Assembly: GCA_019239415.1 (NCBI GenBank)
Contig: JAFAZW010000069.1
Coordinates: 1 to 40,452, forward strand
Direction: 5' to 3'
Source of the DNA: Alphaproteobacteria bacterium
GTDB lineage: Bacteria > Pseudomonadota > Alphaproteobacteria > Sphingomonadales > Sphingomonadaceae
DNA: 40,452 bases
Part shown: positions 39,915 to 40,452 of the stretch, in pieces
Layout: each line of letters starts with the position of its first letter
Position numbering within the stretch: position 1 is the first letter of the stretch
Notes under the pieces: generated by a model
The model's database searches: none
Told to the model about the DNA's origin: nothing
What the model saw: the letters and a program-made list of their open reading frames with translations, nothing else
Position numbers and translations under genes: made by a program

Positions 39915-40452
39915 ATGGCTCGAACCGGCGCCGATACACCGCCTCCCGGCAGGCTTGGCAATCTCGTCATCATCTGGCGTTTCGTCGGCCGATACAAGGG
40001 CCATGTCGCCGCCGCTTTGCTCGCGCTCGTCGTCGCCGCCGGCGGCATGCTCTACATCCCCAACTCGTTCCGGCTGATCATCGACAAGGGCTTTGCCGCG
40101 AGCCGCGGCGACATCAACCCCTGGTTCGAGCACCTCCTCGCTGCCGTCCTGGTGATGGCGGTGGCGACCGCCTTCCGCTTCTATTTCGTCTCCTGGCTCG
40201 GCGAGCGCGTGGTGGCCGACGTGCGCGAGGCGGTGCAGCGGAACCTCGTCCGCCTCGCCCCCTCCTATTTCGAGGAGAACCGACCGTCCGAGATCGCGTC
40301 GCGCCTCACCGCCGACACGACGATCATCGAGCAGGTGGTGGGCACGACGATCTCGGTCGCCTTGCGCAACGTGGTGATGGGGATCGGCGGGGTCGCCTAT
40401 CTGTTCGCCCTGGCGCCGAAGCTGACCGCGATGCTGCTCGTCGGAATCCCGG
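39915..40452 (+). CDS. ABC exporter (fused membrane and ATPase type), N-terminal part
   Basis: The first 179 codons, cut by the right window edge. Membrane-domain features of type I ABC exporters are visible: a first helix at about 30-50, a second around 70-95, the segment LGERVVADVREAVQRNLVRL, and PSYFEENRPSEIASRLTADT with the coupling region, then the third and fourth helices. The ATPase domain would follow outside the window. It diverges from phaZ over a 136-bp gap in which I see no clear regulatory site. Confidence 0.9.
   Translation, partial: MARTGADTPPPGRLGNLVIIWRFVGRYKGHVAAALLALVVAAGGMLYIPNSFRLIIDKGFAASRGDINPWFEHLLAAVLVMAVATAFRFYFVSWLGERVVADVREAVQRNLVRLAPSYFEENRPSEIASRLTADTTIIEQVVGTTISVALRNVVMGIGGVAYLFALAPKLTAMLLVGIP

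Noticed and set aside
1-40452. CRISPR arrays, insertion sequences, phage genes, rRNA
   Set aside because: I looked for evenly spaced direct repeats, transposase or integrase motifs, and rRNA sequence, and found none.

Overview
The window is a stretch of high-GC chromosome from an alphaproteobacterium, most likely a member of the Sphingomonadaceae. The evidence is the gene content and order (fur-plsC-miaB-ybeZ-ybeY-ybeX, accB-accC, a MucR/Ros-type regulator, and a mannonate dehydratase that agrees residue for residue at the catalytic positions I remember for the Novosphingobium enzyme). Translated intergenic repeats of the kind common in this family point the same way. There is no phage, insertion sequence, CRISPR array or plasmid function in the window. 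All assignments come from reading translations and motifs; no database search was run.

Layout. 1-5208 (minus) is a propionate/methylmalonyl-CoA operon: a PaaG-like enoyl-CoA hydratase, pccB, a SHOCT-domain membrane protein, methylmalonyl-CoA epimerase, a ParE/RelE-type toxin-antitoxin pair, and the mutase (cut by the window edge). 5293-6842 (plus) holds a periplasmic thioredoxin-like protein and an unknown polytopic membrane protein. 6862-11839 (minus) is the fur-plsC-miaB-ybeZ-ybeY-ybeX cluster, preceded by a MucR regulator. 12459-17353 (minus) runs from a RoxA-like di-haem cytochrome c through a cytochrome P450, a NifU-type Fe-S scaffold, tsaB and rimI. An astacin-type metalloprotease (plus) and a GDSL-esterase autotransporter (minus) follow. 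20247-22997 (minus) is aroQ-accB-accC plus a small unknown gene; 23121-24172 (plus) is thiS-thiG, overlapping tail to tail with a methyltransferase gene.

From the tRNA-Arg(UCU) gene at 24834 the content becomes more accessory: a decayed fumarylacetoacetate-hydrolase-family gene, then a hexuronate catabolic locus (fadR-type regulator, uxaC and uxuB on the minus strand, diverging from manD on the plus strand across a near-perfect palindrome). A lower-GC, decayed 0.75-kb gap follows. Next come a sedolisin (S53) protease without a recognisable propeptide domain and an orphan secretin with an AMIN-like N-terminus. 33968-36488 (plus) has a membrane-anchored retropepsin-like protease, a DUF455 ferritin-like protein and an M23 peptidase; then a small unknown protein, a DHA2-type MFS exporter, an intracellular PHA depolymerase (minus) and the start of an ABC exporter.

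How the genes work together: PccB, Mce and the mutase take propionyl-CoA to succinyl-CoA. UxaC, UxuB and ManD take glucuronate through fructuronate and mannonate to 2-keto-3-deoxygluconate. AccB/AccC start fatty-acid synthesis. The most unusual points are the toxin-antitoxin pair wired by two ATGA overlaps into the mutase operon, two proteases that seem to lack zymogen propeptides, the sedolisin/orphan-secretin pair, the P450/RoxA-like cytochrome pair, and REP-like repeats that have become parts of genes (the miaB 3' end and possibly the thiS ribosome-binding site).
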